From Thermomicrobiales bacterium (GTDB lineage Bacteria; Chloroflexota; Chloroflexia; Thermomicrobiales; UBA6265): 64,000 nt of DNA. This document shows, one piece after another, positions 41,878 to 51,244 of the stretch. Below the pieces are notes generated by a model that worked only from the letters and a program-made list of their open reading frames with translations, searched no databases and had not been told where the DNA came from. The stretch's first letter is position 1. Every line of letters starts with the position of its first letter. The translations under genes and the position numbers were made by a program. The DNA lies in contig JAWKPF010000004.1 in assembly GCA_041390825.1 (NCBI GenBank), positions 1 through 64,000 of the forward strand, given 5' to 3'.

Positions 41878-43335
41878 TCAACCCGCGTCTGCGGGCGGGC
41901 CCTCGCGGCCGAGCGGAGGGTGTTTGGGCAAGAGAAACGACAGCAGAAACGCCGCCAAACAGAAGATGACGCTGACTTCCATTGCGCGGGTTGCGCTATG
42001 GTCGAACGCTTCGGCGACGGCATTGGGACCTTCGCTGAAATGCAATGTACCGAAGAAAACGCTGCCGATGATGGCGATCCCGACCGCGCTGCCGACGCGC
42101 TGCATGGTCCCGAGCACCCCGCTGGCCGCGCCCGCATCCGCTCTGGGAACCATCGCCACGATGAAGCGCGCGTTTGGCGCGATGAACATTCCGCTCCCGA
42201 TCCCCGCAATGAACAATGGCGGCAGGAAGTACCAGCGACTCAAGTCGAGCGGCTGCACCCACATGAGAATTCCGAGCACGACCGACATCCCGCCAAGCAC
42301 AAACCCGAGACCCGTATTGAGCGCCGCGCGGCCGTAGCGATTCGCCAGCTTGTCGCTCTCGGCCGCGCCAAAGATGCTGCCAACCGCGAACGGCATCACG
42401 AGCAGCCCGCTTTGCAGCGCCGAGTTGTTCAGTCCCGCCTGCCAGAGCAGTGAGAGCGTGAAGAAGACGCTCGTAAACGCGGCGAAGTAGACCATCGCCA
42501 GCAGCGTACCTCCGGAAAACGACGCGCTCCGGAAGAGCCGCGGCGGCACGAGCGGCACGCCGCCATGCCGTGTCAACCGCACCTCCCAGAAGCCAAACAG
42601 CGTGAGCAAGAGACCGCTACCGGCGAGCGAAAGAAACGTCCAGGCAGGCCATCCTTCGTCCTCTCCGAGGATGAGGGGCACCAAGAGCGCGATCAACCCC
42701 GACGCAAGCAAGATCAGCCCGATGGGGTCAGCCGCAAGCTTGTCGCTGTTCGCTCCGCCTGGCAGCAAACGGAACGCGGCTACGATCGCAACGACACCCA
42801 GGGGCAAGTTGACCCCAAAGATCCAGCGCCATCCGTTCTCATCACCCGCAAACTGAATGATGAGTCCGCCGACCAGCGGACCCAGCGCGGTCGCCAACCC
42901 GATGACCGCGCCCTGCACCGCGAACGCCCGCCCGCGCACCTGGGGCGCAAACATGAGCTGGATCAGCGCCGTGATGGCGGTATAGAAGATACCGCCGCCC
43001 AATCCCTGCAGCACCCGCGCGGCGATGAGCTGATTGCTGCTCTGAGACAAACCGCAAGCCAGACTGCTCGCGGTGAAGATGGTCAAACCGGTGATGAAGA
43101 TCCATTTGTGTCCAAATCGGTCACCGACGCGGCCAGCGGGAATGAGCATCAACCCGAACGCCAGCGCGTAGCCTGAGATGATCCACGACAGCGTCGCCTC
43201 CGATGCGGCCAGATCGGACCGAATAGTGGGGATCGCGACATTGACGATGGTCGTGTCGAGCAACGCCATGAACGCCCCGGAGAGCAGAACCGTCAGCGCG
43301 AGCCAGCTCTTGCGCGGGATGGACGATTCGGTCAT
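41878..43335 (-). CDS. MFS drug exporter, DHA2 (EmrB/QacA) family
   Basis: 485 residues with about 14 hydrophobic segments. DHA2 signatures: LDTTIVNVAIPTI in helix 1, GRVGDRFGHKW in the A-loop and RVLQGLGGGIFY plus LGPLVGGLIIQ in the motif-C region. Proton-driven efflux is expected. The start overlaps the stop of the PadR-type regulator (ATGA), so regulator and pump are one transcript under the operator at 43905-43930. Confidence 0.9.
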   Translation of the reverse strand: MTESSIPRKSWLALTVLLSGAFMALLDTTIVNVAIPTIRSDLAASEATLSWIISGYALAFGLMLIPAGRVGDRFGHKWIFITGLTIFTASSLACGLSQSSNQLIAARVLQGLGGGIFYTAITALIQLMFAPQVRGRAFAVQGAVIGLATALGPLVGGLIIQFAGDENGWRWIFGVNLPLGVVAIVAAFRLLPGGANSDKLAADPIGLILLASGLIALLVPLILGEDEGWPAWTFLSLAGSGLLLTLFGFWEVRLTRHGGVPLVPPRLFRSASFSGGTLLAMVYFAAFTSVFFTLSLLWQAGLNNSALQSGLLVMPFAVGSIFGAAESDKLANRYGRAALNTGLGFVLGGMSVVLGILMWVQPLDLSRWYFLPPLFIAGIGSGMFIAPNARFIVAMVPRADAGAASGVLGTMQRVGSAVGIAIIGSVFFGTLHFSEGPNAVAEAFDHSATRAMEVSVIFCLAAFLLSFLLPKHPPLGREGPPADAG

Positions 43336-43904
43336 CGGGAGTCCCCGGTCGTACGCGCGCGCTCATCCTCGATAACGATCGCCAGCCGATCGATCAGCAG
43401 TGAATGCCAGTCGATCTCGGCGCGCAGCCGATACGCGCGATGGTTGGTGGCCAGCTTCTCCGCTTCGGTCAGATACCGTTCGATAGCTGCATAGTGCGCC
43501 TCCAGATCGGCCAGCATGGCGCGCAGCGCAGCCAGACGCGCGTCGAGCAGCCGCGGCAAGTCGTCCAGATGGTCGGGGTCCAGGCGAGACAGCGCGAGGT
43601 CGAACGGATCCGGTTTGAGCACGATCTCGCGCAGGGCGGCCATACGCAGCACACCCGCCGCCACACGGCCCTCCTGGGTGATCCCCCAAACCTGCCTCGG
43701 TGGGTAGGAGCCTTCCCGCTCGACGCGCAGTTCCTCGATCAACCCTTCGGTGGCCAACCGCTTGATGGCGCCATAGAGACTCCCGACCGAGATATCGGTC
43801 CACGTATCGACGTGTTCCTCCTCGGCCAACAGCCGGAGCTGATGCCCGTGCATGGGCCCGTGTAGTTCGAGTGATCCAAGAATGAACAATCTGATCGCTG
43901 ACAT
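43332..43904 (-). CDS. PadR-family transcriptional regulator
   Basis: 190 residues from the ATG at 43904, the first Met consistent with the family; upstream in-frame Mets would place the operator inside the gene. The winged-helix N-terminus MSAIRLFILGSLELHGPMHGHQL...TDISVGSLYGAIKRLATEGLIEE is typical for PadR (PadR-s1 with a helical C-terminal domain). The ligand is likely the substrate of the coupled pump. The start codon is immediately next to a 10-bp inverted repeat, which suggests autorepression. Confidence 0.9.
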   Translation of the reverse strand: MSAIRLFILGSLELHGPMHGHQLRLLAEEEHVDTWTDISVGSLYGAIKRLATEGLIEELRVEREGSYPPRQVWGITQEGRVAAGVLRMAALREIVLKPDPFDLALSRLDPDHLDDLPRLLDARLAALRAMLADLEAHYAAIERYLTEAEKLATNHRAYRLRAEIDWHSLLIDRLAIVIEDERARTTGDSR

Positions 43905-43930
43905 GCGACTACTCTTACACGAGTAGTCGC
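43905..43930. promoter_or_regulatory. PadR-type operator
   Basis: GCGACTACTC-TTACAC-GAGTAGTCGC is a perfect 10-bp inverted repeat with a 6-base centre, abutting the PadR start codon. ACTAC/GTAGT half sites resemble PadR binding sites. The divergent LuxR-type gene at 44040 starts 110 bases further, so the operator could affect both. Confidence 0.75.
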
Positions 43931-44039
43931 GCATGTCAAGCCGTCTGCTGCGCCGCTCGCTCTCAATCGGCCGATTGACGCATGGCCACCGGCAGCGCAT
44001 CATGGAATATCGACATCGTCACATCGACAGAGCAGGTCC

Positions 44040-46364
44040 GTGGCACTTCCGCGATCGCACCAGTTCGACCTTGGCCTCGATGTCCAAAAGCGTCTGCCAT
44101 CAGATCTGACGCCGCTGGTTGGCAGAGAACTCGCCCTGCGCGAGATCCAGCGCCAGTTTCAGCAACCCGACCTTCGTCTGTTGACCCTGGTTGGCCCTGG
44201 CGGGGTCGGCAAGACGCGCCTCGCAATCCGCGCCGCGGCCGAACTTGCCAGTGATTTCGACGAAGTGGTGTTTGTCGACTTTTCGCCGATTGCGGACAGC
44301 GCGCTTGCGCTGTCACTGCTCGCCCGCACGCTTGGGGTGCTCGAAGATGGCGAAGCTCCGCTGGCGCATCGCCTGGCAACTGCGATCGGGAACCGCCAGT
44401 TGCTGCTGGTGCTCGACAATCTTGAGCGAATCCTGCCGTTCGGGTCGGACGTGGCCATGCTCTTGCGATCGTGTCCCGGCACGAAAGCGCTCGCCACCAG
44501 CCGGGCGCCACTACGTGTTTCGGGCGAGCAGGAATACCTGGTGCCTCCACTCGATCTGCCGGCGGCAATCGAACTGTTCGTTGCGCGGGCCCGCGCAGTG
44601 CGGCCGTCCATTTCGGCCACTGTTGAGAACGAACCAGTCATCGTGGCAATCTGCCGGGAACTGGACATGCTGCCGCTCGCGATCGAGCTTGCCGCCGCGC
44701 GCGCCAAAGTCCTGTCGGTCGATGCGATTCTTGCACGGCTGGAGCACCGACTTGCCTTGCTCACCGGAGGCCCGCAGGACTCCCCTGAACGCCAGCGATC
44801 GCTGCGAGACGCGATTGCTTGGAGCGTGGAACTGCTCGACGAGGCGGATCGTCGCCGGTTTCGCAGCTTGGCTGTCTTCACCGGTGGCTTCACGATCGAC
44901 GCCTACGAGTACGTGGTCGAGGGCACACTCGGCACGGGCGCCGACCCGCTGGATGCCATCTTCTCCCTGGTCGACAAGAATCTGGTGCGCGTGCTCGATC
45001 AACCCGACGGTGATCAAGAGATCGAGCGCTTCGGACTGCTCGAAACGGTGCGCGAATATGCGTCCGAACTCCTGGCCGAAAGCGACGATGCGGCCGAGCT
45101 TCGCAATCGGCATGCAATGTGGTGTGTGGAGTTCGTCGAATTGGCTGCGCCGATGCTGGTGAACGGAGCGGCGGAACGGTGGGCGCGGCGGATCGACGCG
45201 GAGTTTCCGAACCTGCGGTCTGCACTGGACTGGCTGCTCGAACAAGAACGAACGGACGAAGCGCTCCGCCTCTCGTCGGAGCTCTGGACCTATTGGATGA
45301 CGTTCGGCGGTCTTGGTGAGGGGCGCCAATGGCTCGACAATGCGCTCATGCTCCCGGGTGGTACCCCCAGTCTCCGGGTACGAGCGGTTGGGATCGCCGG
45401 GCACTTCGCATCCAACCAGGGGGACTTTGCCTATGAAGCTCAGGTTCAGGAAGCATTGACCACGAGCCGCCTGATCGGCGACCCGGTCGGCGAAGCGATT
45501 GCCTTGTACGCCCTGGGAGATCTGGCAAACGAGCAGAACGACTTTCAGCGAGGACCCGAGTATCTGGAAGCGGCGATTGCGCTTTGTGACCAGGTGGGCG
45601 ACGAAACCCGAGCGACGATGGCCATGGTCAATCTCGGCTCCCTCGCCCGCCGCATGGGCGACGACGAACGTGCCGCCGAATTGATCGGGCAGACGGTCGA
45701 GCGAGCTCGCGCCCAGCAGTTTGGGGTCGCGCTCACGTTCTCGCTCAATTTGATGAGCCGCGTCGCGCGCGCGCGAGGTGACTTGCGGACGGCACGTGCC
45801 CTGTACCAGGAGAGTCTCGAAACCGCCTGGAAACTGGGACAACGTGTGACTATTGCATTCATCTTGCTCGACGGCGCCGCCCTGGCGGCCGCTGGGGATC
45901 AGCCCGAACGAGCCGCCCGACTACTCGGGGCAGCCGAGTCGTTGCGGGAAACGATTGGCATGCCACACGAACCAAGCGTGAGCCATGCGTCCGGCTCCGG
46001 ATATGACGCTGTGGTCACCAAGATCCGGGTAGCGTTGGGAGAGCAGAAGTTCGAGAGCGCATGGAATGCCGGCCGCTCGCTGCCGATCGAGCAGGCTGTG
46101 GAGGAAGCGATTTGGGATGAGACTGCCCAAGCGCATGCCACCCGTTCCCAGTTCGGTCTGACGGCGCGGGAGCTCGATGTCCTCCGCCTGCTCGTGGCGG
46201 GGAGGAGCGATCGGCAGATTGGCGATGCGCTCTTTATCAGCCCACGAACCGCGCAGGTGCATGTCGCCAATATTCTCGCCAAACTGGACGTGCCCACCCG
46301 GGGAGCAGCGGCCGCCACCGCGCTCCGTTTTGGCGTGATCGACGACGCTCCGCTCTCCCAGTAG
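44040..46364 (+). CDS. LuxR-family regulator with NB-ARC-like ATPase
   Basis: 774 residues from a GTG; AGCAGG upstream is a weak site. ATPase at the N-terminus: LVGRELALREI at 26-36, Walker A GPGGVGKT at 52-59, Walker B LLLVLDNLE near 121, then TSRAPLRVSGE (sensor). Winged-helix and TPR-like regions follow, and the C-terminus is a LuxR HTH (about 706-766; LTARELDVLRLLVAGRSDRQIGDALFISPRTAQVHVANILAKL). Similar in layout to the 20299 regulator but with a different ATPase type. No ligand known. It is divergent from padR. Confidence 0.88.
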   Translation: MALPRSHQFDLGLDVQKRLPSDLTPLVGRELALREIQRQFQQPDLRLLTLVGPGGVGKTRLAIRAAAELASDFDEVVFVDFSPIADSALALSLLARTLGVLEDGEAPLAHRLATAIGNRQLLLVLDNLERILPFGSDVAMLLRSCPGTKALATSRAPLRVSGEQEYLVPPLDLPAAIELFVARARAVRPSISATVENEPVIVAICRELDMLPLAIELAAARAKVLSVDAILARLEHRLALLTGGPQDSPERQRSLRDAIAWSVELLDEADRRRFRSLAVFTGGFTIDAYEYVVEGTLGTGADPLDAIFSLVDKNLVRVLDQPDGDQEIERFGLLETVREYASELLAESDDAAELRNRHAMWCVEFVELAAPMLVNGAAERWARRIDAEFPNLRSALDWLLEQERTDEALRLSSELWTYWMTFGGLGEGRQWLDNALMLPGGTPSLRVRAVGIAGHFASNQGDFAYEAQVQEALTTSRLIGDPVGEAIALYALGDLANEQNDFQRGPEYLEAAIALCDQVGDETRATMAMVNLGSLARRMGDDERAAELIGQTVERARAQQFGVALTFSLNLMSRVARARGDLRTARALYQESLETAWKLGQRVTIAFILLDGAALAAAGDQPERAARLLGAAESLRETIGMPHEPSVSHASGSGYDAVVTKIRVALGEQKFESAWNAGRSLPIEQAVEEAIWDETAQAHATRSQFGLTARELDVLRLLVAGRSDRQIGDALFISPRTAQVHVANILAKLDVPTRGAAAATALRFGVIDDAPLSQ

Positions 46365-46546
46365 ATTCGCTCGCTGACGACGGTCGATCCATCACGTACG
46401 TAGCTGGATTTCTCACTCTCTCGAAATAGGTAATGGCGTTACGTCATCTCTCCGATGACGGTCATCTTCACGCCGCGCACCATGCATCCATGACCGGCGG
46501 CTCGCCGGGAGCGCAATGCTCACGATAGAGGCAATTGGGTACGCGG

Positions 46547-47042
46547 ATGAAACCAACGGCATGCACGTTCGAGAGCAGCCACGAACAACCCGGCAATCGA
46601 TCGGACGCGCAAACGAATCCGGCGGGAACCGGAATTCAGCCCGACCCGTCGAACGCCGAACTCGTCGTGCGGCGCTTCATGAGCAACGTGTTGGAAAGGG
46701 GAGACGCGTCAGATACCTGAACTGGTCGCTGCGGACTACGTTGGACATCTGGGGCACGGCGACTATTACGGTCCGGAAGGTGCGCGCATCGTTGTTGCCA
46801 TGTTCCGGAACGCGCTCCCCGATCTCACGGTTCATCTCGACGACCTCTTGACCTGCGGTGACCGCGTCACTCGCCGATTCACCATCACCGGCACGCACCT
46901 GGCTCCGCTGCTCGGCCATCCACCAACGGGTGAGCAAACCGTTCTGCGCGGCATCGGAATCGATCGGGTTGCGCAAGGGCGGCTCCAGGAAAGCTGGCTG
47001 TTGGTCGAAATCGTTCCACGCGCTCCGCCCACTCACCCCTGA
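46547..47042 (+). pseudogene. SnoaL-like polyketide-cyclase gene with a frameshift
   Basis: The N-terminal frame (MKPTACTFES... NAELVVRRFMSNVLERGDAS) stops at 46718-46720. A second frame, reaching to 47042, continues QIPELVAADYVGHLGHGDYYGPEGARIVVAMFRNALPDL...GRLQESWLLVEI. Joined near 46708-46712 they give one normal SnoaL-like protein, so one base has been gained or lost there. The His, Asp and Trp-rich pocket positions of the family are in the second part. It may be inactive, or a sequencing slip. Confidence 0.75.
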
Positions 47043-47147
47043 TCCAGGATTCTGCCTGGAACACAAGCCCCCACGTTATGCGGAATAGCACCTAATGGTT
47101 CGGAAACTCACGTCGAATACGGCCAAATAAGTAGGAGGGCTGTCTCG

Positions 47148-48062
47148 ATGGCTCGCATCGTTTTCTCAGGATTGATCTTTGCTGCAATCGCACTCGCCGA
47201 AGTGACGGTCGTCGCTCACTACACAGGTCTCGCGGCAGCCGCGTGTGCCGCGCCAAACGTAGCGGCCTCCAGCGCATCTCCCATTTCATCAGCTACCGAA
47301 GACGGCGATGCCACGTTGGCGACGCCGGCCGATCCCGCAACGACCGCCCGGGTCATCGCCGGCATCGAGAACTTCGTCGCCTGCCGCAACGCGGGCGATT
47401 ACGCCGCATATGCCGCTCTGCTGACGCCGGACCGGATGATTGCCGAAGCTGGCACGACGAATCCAGCGGATGTCGTCGCCGGGCTCGAGGCATTCAACCT
47501 TCCTATCACGATTCTTTCGCTCGGTGATGTCCGTACCTACTCCGACGGTCGCCTGAGCGCCGAGTTCGTGCATCTCTTCGGCGACCACCTCTACTACCGG
47601 TCGCGCATTTTCGTGATCGAAGAGGATGGCTACATCAAGTTCGACGAGGAGGTCTATCTCCCGGAGGAACCGCAGGGAACTCAGGAGGTGGTGGAGGTGG
47701 GGTTGGATGACTTCGCGTTCCAGCTCGACCGGGATGTGGTGAACAACGCGCAGTACGTCGTGCTGCGAGGCCACAACGAAGGCGCCGTGCCGCACGAGAT
47801 CATCGTGGTTCGACTTCCAGTCGGAGCAACTGCCGAGCAAGCCATCGCCGGCGAAGTGGATGAGTCCCAGATCGACTTCATCGGGCAAGTCGCGATCGCT
47901 CCCGGCGAATCGGACGATCTCGTGCTGGCCAACCTGGAACCGGGCGAATACACCCTCCTGTGCTTCCTGGACGAGCCGGACGGCGTTCCGCACGCGGCGC
48001 TGGGGATGATCGGTCACCTGACAGTCGAAGGCATGTCCACCCCAATAGCCGGGCTGCACTGA
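47148..48062 (+). CDS. Secreted protein with NTF2-like domain and C-terminal cupredoxin-like domain
   Basis: 304 residues, AGGAGG well spaced before the ATG. Signal peptide 1-34. Residues about 58-175 fit an NTF2/SnoaL-like fold (VIAGIENFVACRNAGDYAAYAALLTPDRM ... SAEFVHLFGDHLYYRSRIFVIEEDGYIKFDEEVYL). The last ~125 residues look like a cupredoxin: His in VPHEIIVV, Cys in YTLLCFLDE, His in VPHAALGM and Met in the same segment, the usual type-1 copper ligand order. The combination suggests an exported copper-binding or electron-transfer protein. The upstream pseudogene is another NTF2-like sequence, 105 bases away. Confidence 0.75.
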   Translation: MARIVFSGLIFAAIALAEVTVVAHYTGLAAAACAAPNVAASSASPISSATEDGDATLATPADPATTARVIAGIENFVACRNAGDYAAYAALLTPDRMIAEAGTTNPADVVAGLEAFNLPITILSLGDVRTYSDGRLSAEFVHLFGDHLYYRSRIFVIEEDGYIKFDEEVYLPEEPQGTQEVVEVGLDDFAFQLDRDVVNNAQYVVLRGHNEGAVPHEIIVVRLPVGATAEQAIAGEVDESQIDFIGQVAIAPGESDDLVLANLEPGEYTLLCFLDEPDGVPHAALGMIGHLTVEGMSTPIAGLH

Positions 48063-48567
48063 ACGGCACGGCAAGCAAATGGAGTCATTGCTCGATGCAT
48101 ATGAACAACGCTCACGATATCGGCAATTCGAACGCCACCTGGGGTATCACCGCCCTGCGCGATCGCGTCATCACCGTGATGATCGAAGACGCAACGCGAC
48201 ACCACATCTCGGCCGGGCGGGGTTGAAGCGGTTCCCGCTCCCCAACAGGGGGCCGCATGTGTCGCAGAACACACCACACCTGTAACGGGCGACACTGCCA
48301 GGGCGTCCGCGCGCATACGCTCGTAGGCGAACGTCAGGAACCAGCTCCGACTTGGTCCCAGCCCGGCCAGTCGCGCTCCGTTCACGGGCCGTGCATCCTC
48401 GCACGGCCCGTTTTCCATTGCCGCACATTGACGGTCGAAGCTGGTCGCAGGCTCGGGCAAGGTCTGCTGGAACGTCGTTGCCGCAAAGAAGACGACGGTG
48501 AAATCGCGTCTCCGGCGTCGCCTGTTGAAGATTCCGAGCATCTCGGAAATCTGGCGGCACCCAGGAC
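48063..48567. other. Gene-free leader of the enolase-superfamily pseudogene
   Basis: About 500 bases without a credible complete gene, except the decayed 5' end of the enolase-like gene near its right edge. It contains the terminator hairpin at 48384-48414. No riboswitch fitted. Confidence 0.55.
48384..48414 (+). terminator. Rho-independent terminator in leader region
   Basis: Eleven-bp stem ACGGGCCGTGC with complement, 6-base loop ATCCTC, then TTTT. It lies about 320 bases after the cupredoxin-like gene and before the enolase-like pseudogene, so it is either the late terminator of the first or a leader element of the second. Confidence 0.75.
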
Positions 48568-49637
48568 GTGGCGGTCGTGCTCGTCCACACCGATGAGGGA
48601 ATCACCGGCATCGGTGAGGCGGAATCGCAACCGCACGTCGCCAAGGCGATCGTCGACGCGCCCCGCTCCCACTCCGTCATGGTCGGCCTCAAGGAAGTGC
48701 TGGTTGGCGAGAACCCACTCGATATCGAACGGCTCTGGCGCAAGATGTACCAGGCGACCATCTACATGGGCCGCCGCGGCGCGGTGATCCACGCCATTTC
48801 CGGTGTCGATATCGCCCTCTGGGACATCAAGGGCAAAGCCTACGGTCAACCCGTCTGCGACCTGCTCGGCGGATCGACCGATGCCAAGGTGCGCGCCTAC
48901 GCTTCGGCGCTCTTCGGCAAGGACGGCGTCGAGACGGCGGAAAAAGCCGCGCGCTTCAAGGAAGCTGGCTACCGCGCTTCAAGTTCGGCTGGATGGACTT
49001 CGGTTTCCATGAGAAGTCGGACCGCGCTCATGTCGAAGGCGTGCGCAACGCGGTCGGCCCGGATGCGCCGATCATGTTCGATGTCGGGTGGGCGTACGAT
49101 TCGGGCGGACCGGAATGGGACCACACCACCGCCCTGCGCCGAGCCAAGATCTTCTCCGACTACGACATCTACTGGCTCGAAGAGCCGCTGCACCCAGACG
49201 ACTGGGACGGCTACCGCGAGTTGTGCGACCGGTCGCCGGTGCGCATTGCCGCCGGTGAGCAGATGCAGACCATCGGCGACTTCCGCGACCTGGTGGAACG
49301 CGCCAACCTGGATGTGATCCAGCCGGATGTGGCCCGCGTGGGCGGCATCACCGAAACGATGCGCATCGCCGCCTATTGCTACGCGCACCGCAAGCCTTGT
49401 GTGCCGCATCATTTCAGCACCGGCATCCTGGGCGCCGCGTCGATTCACGTCAACGCGTCGATCCCGAACAGCCTCTTCCAGGAAACACCGGCCCCCGGAG
49501 AAGGTTCCATTCTCAACACCGATCTGGTCTATCCGGCCGTCCAGCTCGATGAAAACGGCTGCATCGTCATTCCGAAGGCTCCCGGTCTCGGCATCGAAAT
49601 CAACAAGGACGTCTTCGACAAGTACCGCGTGGAGTAA
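48568..49637 (+). pseudogene. Mandelate-racemase/muconate-lactonizing enzyme (enolase superfamily), frameshifted
   Basis: Two frames cover one protein. The first, from 48568, gives AVVLVHTDEGITGIGEAES...GVDIALWDIKGKAYGQP...KEAGYRA; the second, to 49637, resumes FKFGWMDFGFHEKSD and carries the metal ligands Asp in MFDVGWAYD, Glu in WLEEPLHPDD and Glu in AAGEQMQT, and the catalytic His in CVPHHFS. A single missing base at about 48977 joins them (GYRA-FKFG). The normal first ~30 residues are also lost; upstream frames hold pieces with stops. The enzymes of this group dehydrate or racemise acid sugars. The copy looks inactive. Confidence 0.8.
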
Positions 49638-49640
49638 CCC

Positions 49641-50210
49641 ATGACTGTTTCCAGCCGCGAGCGTTTCCTACGCGAGGTGAAGGAGCTTCACCGGCTCTGG
49701 ACCCTCTCCACCAACGATCTGACGGTCGAGCAAATGAACTACCGGGAGCGCGACGGCGTGCTCCCGATTGCCTTCACGCTGCTTCACTATGTGCGCGGCG
49801 AAGACCGGCTCATCTGCCAGGCGGTGCTCGACGAGCCGACCCTCTGGGAGGCGGGCAACTGGCAGGAGCGCATCGGCGGAAACCCGCTCGATATCCGCCG
49901 GGGTGACAAGGTGGAAGAGGCGCAAACCGCCAGCATCGGCAACGCCGCGACCTGGAATGACTACCAGCACACGGTCTTCACCCACACCGAATCGATTCTG
50001 GCGTCACTGCCGGATGCCGACTTCGAAGCGGAGAAGTACCCAGGTGTGCCAGCCAACTATCAGGCAAGCTTCGTCGGGCGCGTGGTGCAGGACGGCGAGG
50101 GAGTTCCCCTCTCCGTCCTGTTGCATTCGGTCATCTTCCAGCACGGGATCCGTCACCTCGGCGAGCTGGATCACGCGCGCGCGCTCATCGGTTTGAAAGG
50201 CGTCAGCTAG
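49641..50210 (+). CDS. DinB-family protein
   Basis: 189 residues; GGAG of the preceding stop region lies 8 bases before the ATG. Helical pattern with His in FTLLHYVRGEDRL, His in DYQHTVFTHTE and the H...H pair in IFQHGIRHLGELDHARAL, which would bind a metal in DinB/YfiT-like proteins. Function unknown. Second DinB gene of the window; the other is at 29118. Confidence 0.78.
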   Translation: MTVSSRERFLREVKELHRLWTLSTNDLTVEQMNYRERDGVLPIAFTLLHYVRGEDRLICQAVLDEPTLWEAGNWQERIGGNPLDIRRGDKVEEAQTASIGNAATWNDYQHTVFTHTESILASLPDADFEAEKYPGVPANYQASFVGRVVQDGEGVPLSVLLHSVIFQHGIRHLGELDHARALIGLKGVS

Positions 50211-50233
50211 ATCAACGGGGAAGCGCGGCCATT

Positions 50234-50345
50234 GTCATTCTGAGCGCAGCGAAGAACCTCTCTCGTCGCCGCCACCCTCCAGCTGACTGTCGCGCCGAAG
50301 CGATGCTCCAACGGAAAAGAGATCCTTTACCTGGTTCAGGATGAC
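50234..50345. repeat. Interspersed repeat with inverted ends
   Basis: Starts GTCATTCTGAGCGCAGCGAAG and ends TTCAGGATGAC, imperfect inverted copies about 112 bases apart. This is the common small mobile or REP-like repeat type that appears in many unrelated genomes. It occupies most of the 156-base gap between the DinB and the lactonase-like gene and overlaps no gene. Confidence 0.7.
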
Positions 50346-50366
50346 TGCGCAGGAGTCGAGACGCGA

Positions 50367-51164
50367 ATGTCACTGGAACAACAGATCCTGGAACTGAAGG
50401 TCGACAACGGCGCTGTGGCCATCGTCTGGCTGGGACAGGCTGGGTATCTGCTCAAGACCTCGGCCGGCACGATCGTGATGATCGATCCCTATCTCACTGA
50501 CTGGGCTGAGACCCAATGGGGTCTCGCGCGGCAGATCCCCTCGCCGATCGATCCCGACATGCTGCAACCCGACCTTCTCCTGATCTCTCATTGGCATGAA
50601 GATCATTTCGACGTGCCGTTGGTGAAGCACTGGGCAGCGAGCGGCGCGACCGGGACATTCGCTGGACCGATTACCTGTGCGTCGCGCGCTCCCGTTTGGG
50701 GCTGGCCGGTCGAGAAGGTGGTGGGTATCGACGAGGGCGAGCGAAGAACCTTTGGTGAGATCGACGTGCTGGCAACCTTCGCGCGACACGAAACGCCGAC
50801 CGCTCCCGCACCGGAAGCCGTGGGCTATCTCCTCGAAGTCGATGGGTTGAAGATCTGGGATGTGGCCGATACCGAATACGATGCCCGGCTCCGGCCGCTT
50901 GCAGATGAGAACATCGACGTCATGATCGTGCCGATCAACGGCGTCGGCGGCAATCTCACCGCGCACGAGGCCGCGCTGCTGACCTGGTATGTCGAGCCGA
51001 AGGTCGTCATTCCCATGCACTACAACATGTGGACACCGGAGGAATTTGGTCCGGGCGCCACGCTCGATCCACTGGAGTTCGCGGCCACCTTCGCCAAGCT
51101 CGGCGGAACCTCCGAAGTCCGGATACTCGACGTCGGCGAGATCGCGATCTTCTCGAACAGCTAA
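50367..51164 (+). CDS. Metallo-beta-lactamase-fold hydrolase (UlaG/lactonase-like)
   Basis: 265 residues, AGGAG upstream. Metal motif SHWHEDHFDVP at about 73-83 (HxHxDH), later His in FARHETP, Asp in DVADTEYDA and His in IPMHYNMW. YLxDPYLTDW near the N-terminus is typical of UlaG-like proteins, which open a sugar lactone. The exact substrate is unknown. Preceded by the interspersed repeat, and followed after 80 bases by an SDR gene. Confidence 0.85.
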   Translation: MSLEQQILELKVDNGAVAIVWLGQAGYLLKTSAGTIVMIDPYLTDWAETQWGLARQIPSPIDPDMLQPDLLLISHWHEDHFDVPLVKHWAASGATGTFAGPITCASRAPVWGWPVEKVVGIDEGERRTFGEIDVLATFARHETPTAPAPEAVGYLLEVDGLKIWDVADTEYDARLRPLADENIDVMIVPINGVGGNLTAHEAALLTWYVEPKVVIPMHYNMWTPEEFGPGATLDPLEFAATFAKLGGTSEVRILDVGEIAIFSNS

Positions 51165-51244
51165 TTCCGAATTGCCGGCTGTGGCATGATCCCAACAGAC
51201 GGTTTTTGCGGGTTCGACCCGAACTCGAATGGAGAAACGAAACG

